IMG/VR virus record: IMGVR_UViG_3300037285_000075
Coordinates: 1-20,323 of that record
DNA length: 20,323 bases
Reading direction: 5' to 3' (one strand)
Origin: a virus
Part shown: positions 6,138 through 11,649 of the stretch, one piece after another
How positions within the stretch are numbered: position 1 is the stretch's first letter
Layout: each line of letters opens with the position of its first letter
Program-made: the position numbers and the translations under genes
Notes under the pieces: model-generated
Told to the model about the DNA's origin: nothing
What the model saw: only the letters and a program-made list of their open reading frames with translations
Databases searched by the model: none

Positions 6138-6389
6138 TTATTTCTTTACAACGGCCTTCCAGACAGTCTTGGCGTTTACGCGCAAAAACGGCTTGTTGGT
6201 TTCACTGACGTTAGGGTTAGGAATTGTAACCATAACGTTCTTGCCAGCATCAAACGCAGCACGTTGATTGATCAGACGGTCGCCGCTTGCGAGGTAGTCT
6301 TCACGTACCAGACGCATTGTAGAATTTGAAACATTGCTGTGGATGCCTTTTGAAATGTACGGAGTAGCGTTATGTCTCTTTTTACCCAT
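6138..6389 (-). CDS. Conserved-type phage protein (83 aa)
   Basis: 83 residues beginning MGKKRHNATPYISKGIHSNVS. Basic (pI high), soluble, with a repeated-looking NPNVSETNKPF stretch and basic end VWKAVVKK. It has its own promoter at 6439-6467. No family function known to me. The start is supported by an AGAGGAC ribosome site ahead of ATG 6389. Confidence 0.72.
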   Translation of the reverse strand: MGKKRHNATPYISKGIHSNVSNSTMRLVREDYLASGDRLINQRAAFDAGKNVMVTIPNPNVSETNKPFLRVNAKTVWKAVVKK

Positions 6390-6438
6390 GGTGTATAGTC
6401 CTCTTATGTGTTTGCATGTTTGCTAGTTTGTATACTTG

Positions 6439-6467
6439 TTTATACAACGTTTTTGTACTGCTGTCAA
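6439..6467 (-). promoter_or_regulatory. Sigma70-like promoter of the 83-aa gene
   Basis: TTGACA at 6467-6462, 17-nt spacer, TATAAA at 6444-6439 on the minus strand. The -35 box begins 2 nt after the U-tract end of the porin terminator, so termination and re-initiation are packed together. Confidence 0.75.
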
Positions 6468-6499
6468 GAAAAAAGAGACAAGTTCCCCTGTCTCTTTTT
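6468..6499 (-). terminator. Rho-independent terminator of the porin gene
   Basis: On the minus strand, AAAAAGAGACA (6499-6489) pairs with TGTCTCTTTTT (6480-6470) around the loop GGGGAACT, and the stem ends in a T run. It starts 21 nt after the porin stop codon. The stem is A/T-rich at its base, so part of it may double as the U-tract. It could also work on the plus strand. Confidence 0.75.
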
Positions 6500-6520
6500 G
6501 ATGTTATAGTTGCTTAACTA

Positions 6521-7336
6521 TTAGAAGCTAAGGCTTACGCCCACTGCAACGTCCGAGGATTCGGATTCGATGTTGTAAGCAACTTCGCTCCACAATTCAA
6601 CAGTGTTGAACGTCATGCTTGCGCCTGCGCCTACGTAGTCCACCATGTCGGTGTCTGTTGATCCGCCAACAAAGCCAGCAACATCAACTGTTGCCATAGA
6701 CCATCCGATCATGCCTTCGTATCCGAATGCTTCTGTTGCGTTAGAATAAGTTGCAACTGCGCCTGTGTTTAGTTGGTTGAACGAGCCGTTTACTTCAGCA
6801 GCAATTGCAAGGTCGTTGCTTGCATTTTGATAGTCAAGTACAACAGCAACGTTTTGTGCAAGCATCACAGATGGTGTAAAGTATGCTGCAACCTGGACGT
6901 TGGTCCATTCGTCGGTTGCGTTGTCATACCCAACATATGCTGCACCTGATGATGCACTGGCAATCAACGAATATTCTCCACCAGTTGGATTTGCGAGGGC
7001 GTCTCCTCCAAGTTCACGCATCAGTGAGCCAGTGAACAAGTCTTCCTGCTTGCCAGCAGTGGCAGCAACGGCGCCAAAATCAACACCAACATGCCATTCA
7101 GTCAGTTCAACTTCTTCCGAATCTGGAAAGTCTGTGAACGACAATTCGCCGCCGACTAGCATATCGATTGTTGATGTGATGCCGAAGCTAAAATCAGCTG
7201 TTGCGTTCATTGCAAATACTGTGTCTGCGTTTCCGGATTTTGTAGCAAATGTGTCAAGTGTGGCGCTTGTTCCTTGAGCAGATACTGTTGTCCCGATGGC
7301 CATTGCAGCAATTGTAGTTAAGAGTAGTGTACGCAT
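6521..7336 (-). CDS. Secreted outer-membrane beta-barrel (porin-like) protein
   Basis: 271 residues from ATG 7336, which has an AAAGGAA ribosome site; a longer frame from 7432 lacks one. Signal peptide MRTLLLTTIAAMAIGTTVSA with likely cleavage before QG. The mature part alternates polar and hydrophobic residues, is Gly/Ala/Thr/acidic rich, has no Cys, and ends in VGVSLSF with the terminal Phe used by the BAM machinery. It is therefore probably an outer-membrane barrel of 12-16 strands. A phage-made porin could alter host nutrient uptake or block superinfection; this is inference. It stands as a single-gene unit with its own promoter and terminator. Confidence 0.85.
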   Translation of the reverse strand: MRTLLLTTIAAMAIGTTVSAQGTSATLDTFATKSGNADTVFAMNATADFSFGITSTIDMLVGGELSFTDFPDSEEVELTEWHVGVDFGAVAATAGKQEDLFTGSLMRELGGDALANPTGGEYSLIASASSGAAYVGYDNATDEWTNVQVAAYFTPSVMLAQNVAVVLDYQNASNDLAIAAEVNGSFNQLNTGAVATYSNATEAFGYEGMIGWSMATVDVAGFVGGSTDTDMVDYVGAGASMTFNTVELWSEVAYNIESESSDVAVGVSLSF

Positions 7337-7403
7337 ATTGAATTCCTTTTTGTTATGCATTGTAACGTAGGAGCAATACTGACATTGCTCCTTAACAATA
7401 CTA

Positions 7404-7432
7404 ATTATACAACAAAAAACGCACTCAGTCAA
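7404..7432 (-). promoter_or_regulatory. Consensus promoter of the porin gene
   Basis: TTGACT at 7432-7427, 17-nt spacer, TATAAT at 7409-7404. The -35 box lies in the loop and right arm of the upstream terminator hairpin. A 5' untranslated region of about 60 nt follows, containing AGGAGCAAT repeats that may form a small hairpin (AGCAAT / ATTGCT). Confidence 0.82.
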
Positions 7433-7446
7433 GTACTGAGTGCGTT
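7413..7446 (-). terminator. Strong terminator overlapping the porin promoter
   Basis: AACGCACTCAGT (7446-7435) pairs perfectly over 12 bp with ACTGAGTGCGTT (7429-7418) around loop ACTTG, followed on the minus strand by a run of six T. It ends the unit containing the 59- and 85-aa genes. Confidence 0.85.
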
Positions 7447-7491
7447 CTATTTAAATAGTAACAAATGTGTTGCAAATTTGTAACAGTAATT

Positions 7492-7749
7492 TTACTTTCT
7501 ATTAATAGCCTTGGGGTTGGGTTTGGCCTTAGGTTTGGCCTTAGGTTTGGCCTTAGGTTTGGTCTTGGCTACAGGAAGTGGTGCAACATCTGAGTTCTGT
7601 TTTAGCCTACAGAGCAGCGGATCAATTGCAGCCTTTGATTGACTACGATTCCAATTAAAATGTTTTTCTACTTCTTCGTATGCATCGTTGACTTCTGTAC
7701 AACGGGCAATGATCTCGTAAAGCAGCTTGTCTATTTCGATCCAATTCAT
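7492..7749 (-). CDS. Small protein with C-terminal Lys-Pro-Lys-Ala repeats
   Basis: 85 residues from ATG 7749 (MNWIEIDKLLYE). Residues 1-58 form a helical, Trp-containing domain; residues about 60-81 are a repeat of PKAK/KPKA units ending NPKAINRK, resembling histone H1 tails and suggesting binding to DNA or RNA. The repeat is encoded by tandem 12-bp units (about 7519-7563). A frame open from 7779 would add ten residues, but these overlap the preceding gene, so the start is not certain. Confidence 0.7.
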   Translation of the reverse strand: MNWIEIDKLLYEIIARCTEVNDAYEEVEKHFNWNRSQSKAAIDPLLCRLKQNSDVAPLPVAKTKPKAKPKAKPKAKPNPKAINRK

Positions 7750-7753
7750 ATAA

Positions 7754-7933
7754 TTACTTGCTTTTTGCTGCTTTTTCATCTTTGGTAAGTTTTTGGTTCC
7801 AGCTGTTGTTGCTAATGCCTAATTCAGAGGCCATTGGCTTGGTTTTACCTTTGGTAACTTTGCCTCCTCCTTTTAAAAACGCATCAATCAAACTTTGTTC
7901 TGTGTTTGGCTTAGGTGGGTTGTTTAAAGACAT
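7754..7933 (-). CDS. Small protein with LIDAFLKGGGKV motif (59 aa)
   Basis: 59 residues from ATG 7933, with an AAGGATAA ribosome site. It contains EQSLIDAFLKGGGKVTKGK (12-30) and a basic end. The same short motif (LIDAFFDKGGEV) occurs in the 54-aa protein at 13885-14049, and this kind of sequence is common in small proteins of T4-like marine phages. Function unknown. It is followed at once by the Lys-Pro repeat protein. Confidence 0.7.
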   Translation of the reverse strand: MSLNNPPKPNTEQSLIDAFLKGGGKVTKGKTKPMASELGISNNSWNQKLTKDEKAAKSK

Positions 7934-8089
7934 TGCTTATCCTTGGGTTAAAATTTATATAACAGTTTCTGAGTGGTGCGTTTTGTATCCCACTATTTGC
8001 AATCTACTAGTACTAAAATGTTTGTATAGTACATCATTATTTGCCCAGCGGCCCAGACTATATCGTTATAGACTTTTTACAGTCTGTTA

Positions 8090-8128
8090 TTAAAAGTGTA
8101 CACAATAGGCAATGCCTGCTATGTACAC
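8090..8128 (-). terminator. Probable terminator hairpin downstream of tmRNA
   Basis: GTGTACA (8128-8122) pairs with TGTACAC (8102-8096); an inner AGGC/GCCT helix (8117-8114 with 8110-8107) caps it. CTTTTAATA follows. The T run is short, so termination may be weak, or this may be an RNA-processing hairpin. The stretch 7934-8089 holds no gene that I can support. It includes small inverted repeats such as CTATA-tcgt-TATAG (8058-8071). Confidence 0.5.
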
Positions 8129-8194
8129 GAGCAGCTTTTCTGTTACTAGGCAAGTTGTCAACCCTGGTAGCCCAATTTAGGCTGCGTTCCACTA

Positions 8195-8484
8195 GTACAG
8201 TATGTACCGGTAGCAAGTGAGGAGATTCTGTTGCTACGCTCTCCCCGGGCGCCACAGACTTAAGCCGCTAGGGCCATTTCTGTAGGAGCGAAATTTTCAT
8301 TTGCTTCTGTTAGTTGTATTCGCGGTAACGGCGCTTATATCCCGGATATCTAAGCTCATCTCATATGCATACGTCGATCCCTTTCGCCCCCATACTTGTA
8401 GTGCTATGGTGGAGGCGCTGGCCTCCGAGAGCCAGGTCCGTTCTACGTCAAAAATTGCCTACTAACTATCGAACCAATATCAAG
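8195..8484 (-). ncRNA. ssrA: Circularly permuted (two-piece) tmRNA
   Basis: Order on the minus strand: acceptor piece ending CGCCTCC-A-CCA (8417-8407), a 15-nt intervening spacer (8406-8392), then the coding piece starting GGGGGCG (8391-8385). The two arms pair over 7 bp (one G-U), forming the acceptor stem. The conserved GGGATCGACG follows. The resume codon GCA at 8304 begins a 14-codon tag frame, ANENFAPTEMALAA, stop TAA at 8262-8260. An H-type pseudoknot follows (GGAGA/TCTCC with GTAGCAA/TTGCTAC, 8244-8210). tmRNA rescues stalled ribosomes and tags the product for Clp proteases. Outer ends are estimated: the acceptor piece seems to begin near the stop of the upstream endonuclease (GATATT at 8481-8476 can pair with GATATC at 8350-8345). 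The T-arm loop is atypical. Confidence 0.92.
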
Positions 8485-9232
8485 AACGATAGTATTCCAT
8501 TTTTCTTCCTTTTAGCCATCCTATTGGAATTTCGCCACTTGTGCAACGATTTTCTTTTAGTTTTGGATTGTATATCCAAAAGTTACCATACTGTCCAGAC
8601 TTTCTTTTTCCAATGTCTCGTTGTTCTGAATTTCTGATCCATCCGTCTGGTATCTGCGCAATATCGAAAACTTTCTTATCTTCGTTGTATGATGTTGATC
8701 CTTTAGGGACACACCAACACTTGTTTTTCATGCTATTACTGTTTAGTTGATGTTCGGATACCAACTTGTATGATTCTTTGTATACATCTGGATTATCAGC
8801 TATTTTTTGTGCCTTTACTTCATTTGCATACTGACTTAGTTCACGGGTTCGATCATCATTTTTCTTAAATGGACCATCGACTGATACTCCTTTACGCTGC
8901 GCACTACCTTTATTACATGCTGCAATATGCGCTGCGCTGCCGTTGTTCCAATGATCCCATCCACCAAATCCGCCTTCTTTTATGTTGTACGTATCATCTC
9001 GACCAACAAATGCCGCGTTAACTAATTCTGCTTCTTTAAGATACATATCTTCTGGCGTATCACAATAACACAAAATCTCTTTGATAAAGCATTCTGTACC
9101 ATATTTAGTAATTGCAGCACTTACAATCTTACTTGACGACATATAGTTATCATCTACGTCAACTGTTTGATGCACACCTATGTAAATTTTGTTGTTTATA
9201 GTATTTGTTATCTTGTAAACTGTATATTTCAT
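8480..9232 (-). CDS. GIY-YIG homing endonuclease (free-standing)
   Basis: 250 residues. The N-terminal nuclease domain starts VYKITNTINNKIYIGVHQT (about 5-23), with the GIY and YIG elements as Y-K and YIG, and continues to about residue 95 (LVNAAFVGRDDTYNIKEGGFGG). The C-terminal half holds polar DNA-binding segments with two IPDGWIRN / IPIGWLKG repeats. Free-standing endonucleases of this kind spread by cutting alleles that lack them. Its stop codon touches the start of the tmRNA acceptor piece. The start codon is inside a hairpin just after a late-promoter box. AT-richer than its neighbours, as usual for mobile genes. Confidence 0.88.
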   Translation of the reverse strand: MKYTVYKITNTINNKIYIGVHQTVDVDDNYMSSSKIVSAAITKYGTECFIKEILCYCDTPEDMYLKEAELVNAAFVGRDDTYNIKEGGFGGWDHWNNGSAAHIAACNKGSAQRKGVSVDGPFKKNDDRTRELSQYANEVKAQKIADNPDVYKESYKLVSEHQLNSNSMKNKCWCVPKGSTSYNEDKKVFDIAQIPDGWIRNSEQRDIGKRKSGQYGNFWIYNPKLKENRCTSGEIPIGWLKGRKMEYYRS

Positions 9233-9245
9233 ACAGTTATTTATC
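9218..9245 (-). promoter_or_regulatory. Late box plus start-codon hairpin of the GIY-YIG gene
   Basis: GATAAATA (9245-9238) overlaps the arm AACTGTAT (9238-9231), which pairs over 8 bp with ATACAGTT (9225-9218). The ATG (9232-9230) sits in this hairpin. A late transcript starting about 6 nt after the box would begin at the ATG and lack the left arm. This resembles the T4 I-TevI control scheme. Confidence 0.5.
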
Positions 9246-9317
9246 TAAATGCTGGGTACTGGGTACTGCCCCCAAGTCCAGTATATGTTGTTGAATTGCT
9301 TCAACGTTACATGTATA

Positions 9318-9346
9318 TTTATACAATACTATAACTATCTTGTCAA
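9318..9346 (-). promoter_or_regulatory. Promoter of the GIY-YIG / tmRNA unit
   Basis: TTGACA at 9346-9341, 17-nt spacer, TATAAA at 9323-9318, extended as TATAAATA. The same 30-nt promoter, with two changes in the spacer, is found at 11140-11168. The 86-nt leader that follows contains tandem GGGTACT units (9254-9267) able to form a hairpin with GGGGGC. Confidence 0.75.
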
Positions 9347-9362
9347 GTGTTGAATTAATTTA

Positions 9363-9563
9363 TTATCTTTTAGGCATTGTTTGATGCATGTACTGCCTGC
9401 ATTGCATCTTTGACTCAGGGTCGGTTATTTCAATGAAGTGAAACTTATCTTCTAACATATGCACCAGCACCTGATTATCTGTCAGCCAAACAATCTGGCC
9501 ACCATGATTCATTCTTCCTGGGACAAGATTCTGCCACACTGAATAGCATCGCCTTCTATACAT
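9363..9563 (-). CDS. WLTD-family small protein, copy 1
   Basis: 66 residues. CY near the N-terminus, then GGQIVWLTDNQVLVHML (21-37), FHFIEIT (41-47) and YMHQT (58-62). The same order of motifs appears in the proteins at 11431-11649 and 11646-11855, so this is one member of a small paralogous family. A predicted beta-rich fold. Function unknown. It follows the hsp20 terminator. Confidence 0.72.
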   Translation of the reverse strand: MYRRRCYSVWQNLVPGRMNHGGQIVWLTDNQVLVHMLEDKFHFIEITDPESKMQCRQYMHQTMPKR

Positions 9564-9584
9564 CTATAATATTCTTGTTCCTTA

Positions 9585-9613
9585 ATAAAATGGGGGAGGT
9601 ATTTCGCTCCCCC
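9585..9613 (-). terminator. Terminator downstream of hsp20
   Basis: GGGGGAG (9613-9607) pairs with CTCCCCC (9598-9592) around an 8-nt loop, followed by ATTTTATT on the minus strand. It lies 10 nt after the hsp20 stop. Confidence 0.75.
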
Positions 9614-9622
9614 AAGACTATG

Positions 9623-10102
9623 TTACTCTTTGTCGTAATCGCCGAGTGTACCAACTGCATCAAATGTCTTATCACTATTGATATCAATCTTCTTAGGCTT
9701 TAGTGCTTCAGGTACTTCTCGCACTAGATGAATGTTTAACATGCCTAATTCTAAGCCTGCGTTTGATACATCTACATGTTCAGCAAGTGTAAACTCTCTA
9801 CGGAAGTTGCGGCCGCCAATACCTTTGTGTAAGTAGTTGACTTCTTCATCTCCTTTAGGAGCAGTTCCTTCAATCCGTAATTGATTACCGTCTTTAGTAA
9901 TCTCAAGATTGTCCATACCAAAGCCAGCCACAGCGACTGAGATCATAAACTCGTCTTCGTTGACTTGTGCGATGTTGTATGGGGGATAACCTTGTCCATT
10001 TGTGTTTGATCTGTTTACAAATTCAAGTTCGTTAAACAGTCTCTCAAAGCCAATAGTAGCTTTATGGAACTGAGGTAGGTCTAGTGTTTGTAGTCTTGTC
10101 AT
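9623..10102 (-). CDS. hsp20: Small heat-shock protein, Hsp20/IbpA type
   Basis: 159 residues. Alpha-crystallin domain from YPPYNIAQVNEDEFMISVAVAGFGMDNLEI (39-68) through the family signature LVREVPEALKPKKIDI (126-141), with GGRNFRREFTLAEHVDV in between. The N-terminus (LPQFHKATIGFERLFNEL) is the usual short amphipathic arm. It is an ATP-independent holdase that keeps unfolded proteins soluble. Hsp20 genes are standard in T4-like marine cyanophages and pelagiphages. Ribosome site AAAGGAGAAA before ATG 10102. Single-gene unit with a terminator. Confidence 0.93.
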   Translation of the reverse strand: MTRLQTLDLPQFHKATIGFERLFNELEFVNRSNTNGQGYPPYNIAQVNEDEFMISVAVAGFGMDNLEITKDGNQLRIEGTAPKGDEEVNYLHKGIGGRNFRREFTLAEHVDVSNAGLELGMLNIHLVREVPEALKPKKIDINSDKTFDAVGTLGDYDKE

Positions 10103-10137
10103 TTTGTTTTCTCCTTTAAAAAAGCAAGATTAAATAA

Positions 10138-10171
10138 TGAGACCCTTTACGGCATCTCACATTTATTTATC
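10138..10171 (-). promoter_or_regulatory. Late-type box and hairpin upstream of hsp20
   Basis: GATAAATA at 10171-10164 overlaps the end of the upstream gene. It is followed by a hairpin with arms TGAGA (10159-10155) and TCTCA (10142-10138). The hsp20 ATG is 62 nt from the box. A late promoter is plausible; the hairpin may instead end the upstream transcript weakly. Confidence 0.45.
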
Positions 10172-10622
10172 ATTTGCCTGCATACACTGCATTAAATTGC
10201 TGAGTACAACGAACAAACGTTGTGCATTTGCTAAGTTGCTTGAGCTTCAAAGCGCCTGCGTATGTACAGGTAGATCTTAGTCCTCCGGTTAAATCTTGTA
10301 TGGTTATACCAACAGAGCCCCTGTAAGGAACTAAGACTTCCCTGCCTTCTGATGAACGATAGTCTTTAAGTCCACCAAAATGTTTTGTGTTTGCTGCGTC
10401 ACTACTCATACCGTAGAACGCTACAAACTGTTTTTCTTCAATTACTGCTTTTGGTTCACCGACATCTTTATTACCTACTACAAATCCAGAACTTTTAACT
10501 TCAACTGTTGGTATACTGCGAATAACATCACCAGCAAAACTGTGGCCATTAACTACTTCGCCAAACAATGCAGCAGTTAATGCAAGCATGATTATAAAAT
10601 ATCCAATGTCACTTAAATTCAT
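10170..10622 (-). CDS. Membrane-anchored or exported unknown protein (150 aa)
   Basis: 150 residues. N-terminal hydrophobic segment IGYFIIMLALTAALFGEVV (6-24), which could be a membrane anchor or uncleaved signal, then a soluble domain of about 120 residues with VEVKSSGFVVGNKDVGEP, FVAFYGMSS and four Cys near the C-terminus (at about 118, 132, 139). The first 37 residues are nearly identical, also at DNA level, to the 55-aa protein at 13272-13439. Ribosome site CTGGAGAAG before ATG 10622. Function unknown. Confidence 0.78.
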   Translation of the reverse strand: MNLSDIGYFIIMLALTAALFGEVVNGHSFAGDVIRSIPTVEVKSSGFVVGNKDVGEPKAVIEEKQFVAFYGMSSDAANTKHFGGLKDYRSSEGREVLVPYRGSVGITIQDLTGGLRSTCTYAGALKLKQLSKCTTFVRCTQQFNAVYAGK

Positions 10623-10693
10623 TTTCTTCTCCAGTTGTTAGTAACATAACACCAAGATAAAAATTTATCAAACATTAAAAATAACCTTCTCAT
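10619..10693 (-). CDS. Possible 24-aa ORF bridging two genes
   Basis: MRRLFLMFDKFLSWCYVTNN followed by WRRK. The ATG lies inside the 3' end of the gene before and the stop overlaps the ATG of the gene after (ATGA). The overlaps fit a coupled gene, and the peptide would be basic and amphipathic. No ribosome site is obvious and 24 codons can be open by chance. Confidence 0.25.
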   Translation of the reverse strand: MRRLFLMFDKFLSWCYVTNNWRRK

Positions 10694-11034
10694 GATAATG
10701 TCATTAATGCCATGGTTCTATCTTGGTCAGTTTTAAACACTAACCAAAAGTCGTAATTTGCACGGCTTCCCCTGGAGGACCACAACCTATTATCAGCATA
10801 ATATCGTCGGCTCAAAGGATTATCCTTTGCAAATACTCTCTTAACATCTGGCTTAGTACTATATGCGGGTGTGTAAAAGTGATACTGCTTTGCAGCAGAT
10901 CCAAAAGCGGTTTTTTGTAGCATGTGCAGTGCTTCGTTAAATTGTTTTTTACTTATAATCATAATAGGATACGTCCATCCTAATTTAGACACATGGCTGT
11001 TTACATGTACTTTGTCGTCAAGTATTAACCTCAT
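10690..11034 (-). CDS. Unknown basic phage protein (114 aa)
   Basis: 114 residues from ATG 11034 (MRLILDDKVHVNSHVSKLGW), chosen because AAGGGA lies 8 nt upstream; a frame from 11052 would need a TTG start. Basic, aromatic-rich: YHFYTPAYSTKPDVKRVFAKDNPLSRRYY and FWLVFKTDQDRTMALM. No membrane segment. Looks like a small globular alpha/beta protein; no family recognised. Driven by the promoter at 11140-11168 with a 100-nt leader. Confidence 0.75.
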   Translation of the reverse strand: MRLILDDKVHVNSHVSKLGWTYPIMIISKKQFNEALHMLQKTAFGSAAKQYHFYTPAYSTKPDVKRVFAKDNPLSRRYYADNRLWSSRGSRANYDFWLVFKTDQDRTMALMTLS

Positions 11035-11139
11035 GATATTATCCCTTATCAATTAGTCGTTACGTCGCCCCCAGGTCCGTTTCATTTATTACAATCATCA
11101 ATAATGCAACAACCGATTACTCTCTGCTGCATGTATATA
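11035..11139 (-). other. Leader region of the 114-aa gene
   Basis: About 105 nt between promoter and gene. It holds GGACCTGGGGGC (11077-11066), close to GGACTTGGGGGC (9282-9271) in the leader behind the sister promoter, so the two leaders may share an element. A 16-codon frame starting at the ATG 5 nt after the TATAAATA box is too short to trust. Confidence 0.4.
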
Positions 11140-11168
11140 TTTATACACTACTATAACTATCATGTCAA
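11140..11168 (-). promoter_or_regulatory. Promoter of the 114-aa gene
   Basis: TTGACA at 11168-11163, 17-nt spacer, TATAAA at 11145-11140, extended as TATAAATATATA. Almost the same sequence as the promoter at 9318-9346. Confidence 0.75.
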
Positions 11169-11182
11169 GTATTATTTTAGAC

Positions 11183-11380
11183 CTAGGGACGACCTTGTTG
11201 CAAGCCGCCAGCATTTTCATTGTCAACGACCTCGTTGCCTGCATATTTTGTAGGCAACAGTTCAATGTTGGATGTATCTCGAGGGTTGCCGGCTGCTGTA
11301 CGGTCGTTTGCCGCAAGAGCAAGCTTTGCTTCTTGCTTTTCTTGTTTGGTTGTTAGTTGTGATATACCATTTGCGCTCAT
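11183..11380 (-). CDS. Small charged protein (65 aa), unknown
   Basis: 65 residues: MSANGISQLTTKQEKQEAKL, then a polar stretch with DTSNIELLPTKYAGNEVVDNE, ending GGLQQGRP. Predicted disordered to helical; no cysteine. Codon use fits the neighbours better than the overlapping frames at 11098-11322 or on the plus strand. There is no ribosome site, but TATAAATA (11393-11386) places a predicted late transcription start at the ATG itself, suggesting a leaderless mRNA. Confidence 0.6.
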   Translation of the reverse strand: MSANGISQLTTKQEKQEAKLALAANDRTAAGNPRDTSNIELLPTKYAGNEVVDNENAGGLQQGRP

Positions 11381-11385
11381 ACTAA

Positions 11386-11393
11386 TATTTATA
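11386..11393 (-). promoter_or_regulatory. TATAAATA late-type box
   Basis: Exact match to the T4 late-promoter core on the minus strand, 5 nt before the ATG at 11380. The upstream -35 region has only a weak TTGACA-like match, which favours the late class. Confidence 0.5.
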
Positions 11394-11430
11394 CAATGTT
11401 TGTAAATTAATATTAAGCTCTGATTTCATT

Positions 11431-11649
11431 TTAATTATTGCCGTTGATTTCATCAATTGTACGGTGCATAAATATTTCGTAACGTTTTTTAATATCGGCA
11501 TTGACAACTTCTACAAAACGGAGGCGGCCTTTTATTGTTTGTAATAAAAGTTCTTGGTCCGTTAGCCATATTACAAGGCCTGACACGTTTGTCGTTCCGT
11601 GGCAGCTATGCTTTTTGTAATGCGTGGCATAACATTTCTTTTCACTCAT
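11431..11649 (-). CDS. WLTD-family small protein, copy 2
   Basis: 72 residues: MSEKKCYATHYKKHSCHG, then LVIWLTDQELLLQTI (25-39), LRFVEVVN (43-50), IFMHRTI (58-64). It is co-linear with copies 1 and 3. The start overlaps the stop of copy 3 by 4 nt (ATGA), as expected for a tandem duplication that stayed coupled. Function unknown; three Cys in the N-terminal part may bind a metal. Confidence 0.75.
   Translation of the reverse strand: MSEKKCYATHYKKHSCHGTTNVSGLVIWLTDQELLLQTIKGRLRFVEVVNADIKKRYEIFMHRTIDEINGNN

Noticed and set aside
6900-7277. 125-aa plus-strand frame opposite the porin
   Set aside because: Antisense shadow with no promoter or ribosome site; the porin frame has a signal peptide and barrel pattern.
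7519-7563. 12-bp tandem repeats as a possible CRISPR or regulatory iteron
   Set aside because: The units are contiguous without spacers and simply encode the Lys-Pro-Lys-Ala tail in frame.
8151-8160. TTGACA on the minus strand after the tmRNA pseudoknot as a promoter
   Set aside because: No -10 box at 16-18 nt, and it lies within the predicted tmRNA trailer.
8058-8637. Open frames at 8058-8255 (minus) and 8365-8637 (plus)
   Set aside because: They lie over the tmRNA or antisense to the GIY-YIG gene, lack ribosome sites and have unlikely composition.
11098-11322. 74-aa minus-strand frame
   Set aside because: It covers the promoter at 11140-11168 and overlaps the more protein-like 65-aa frame.
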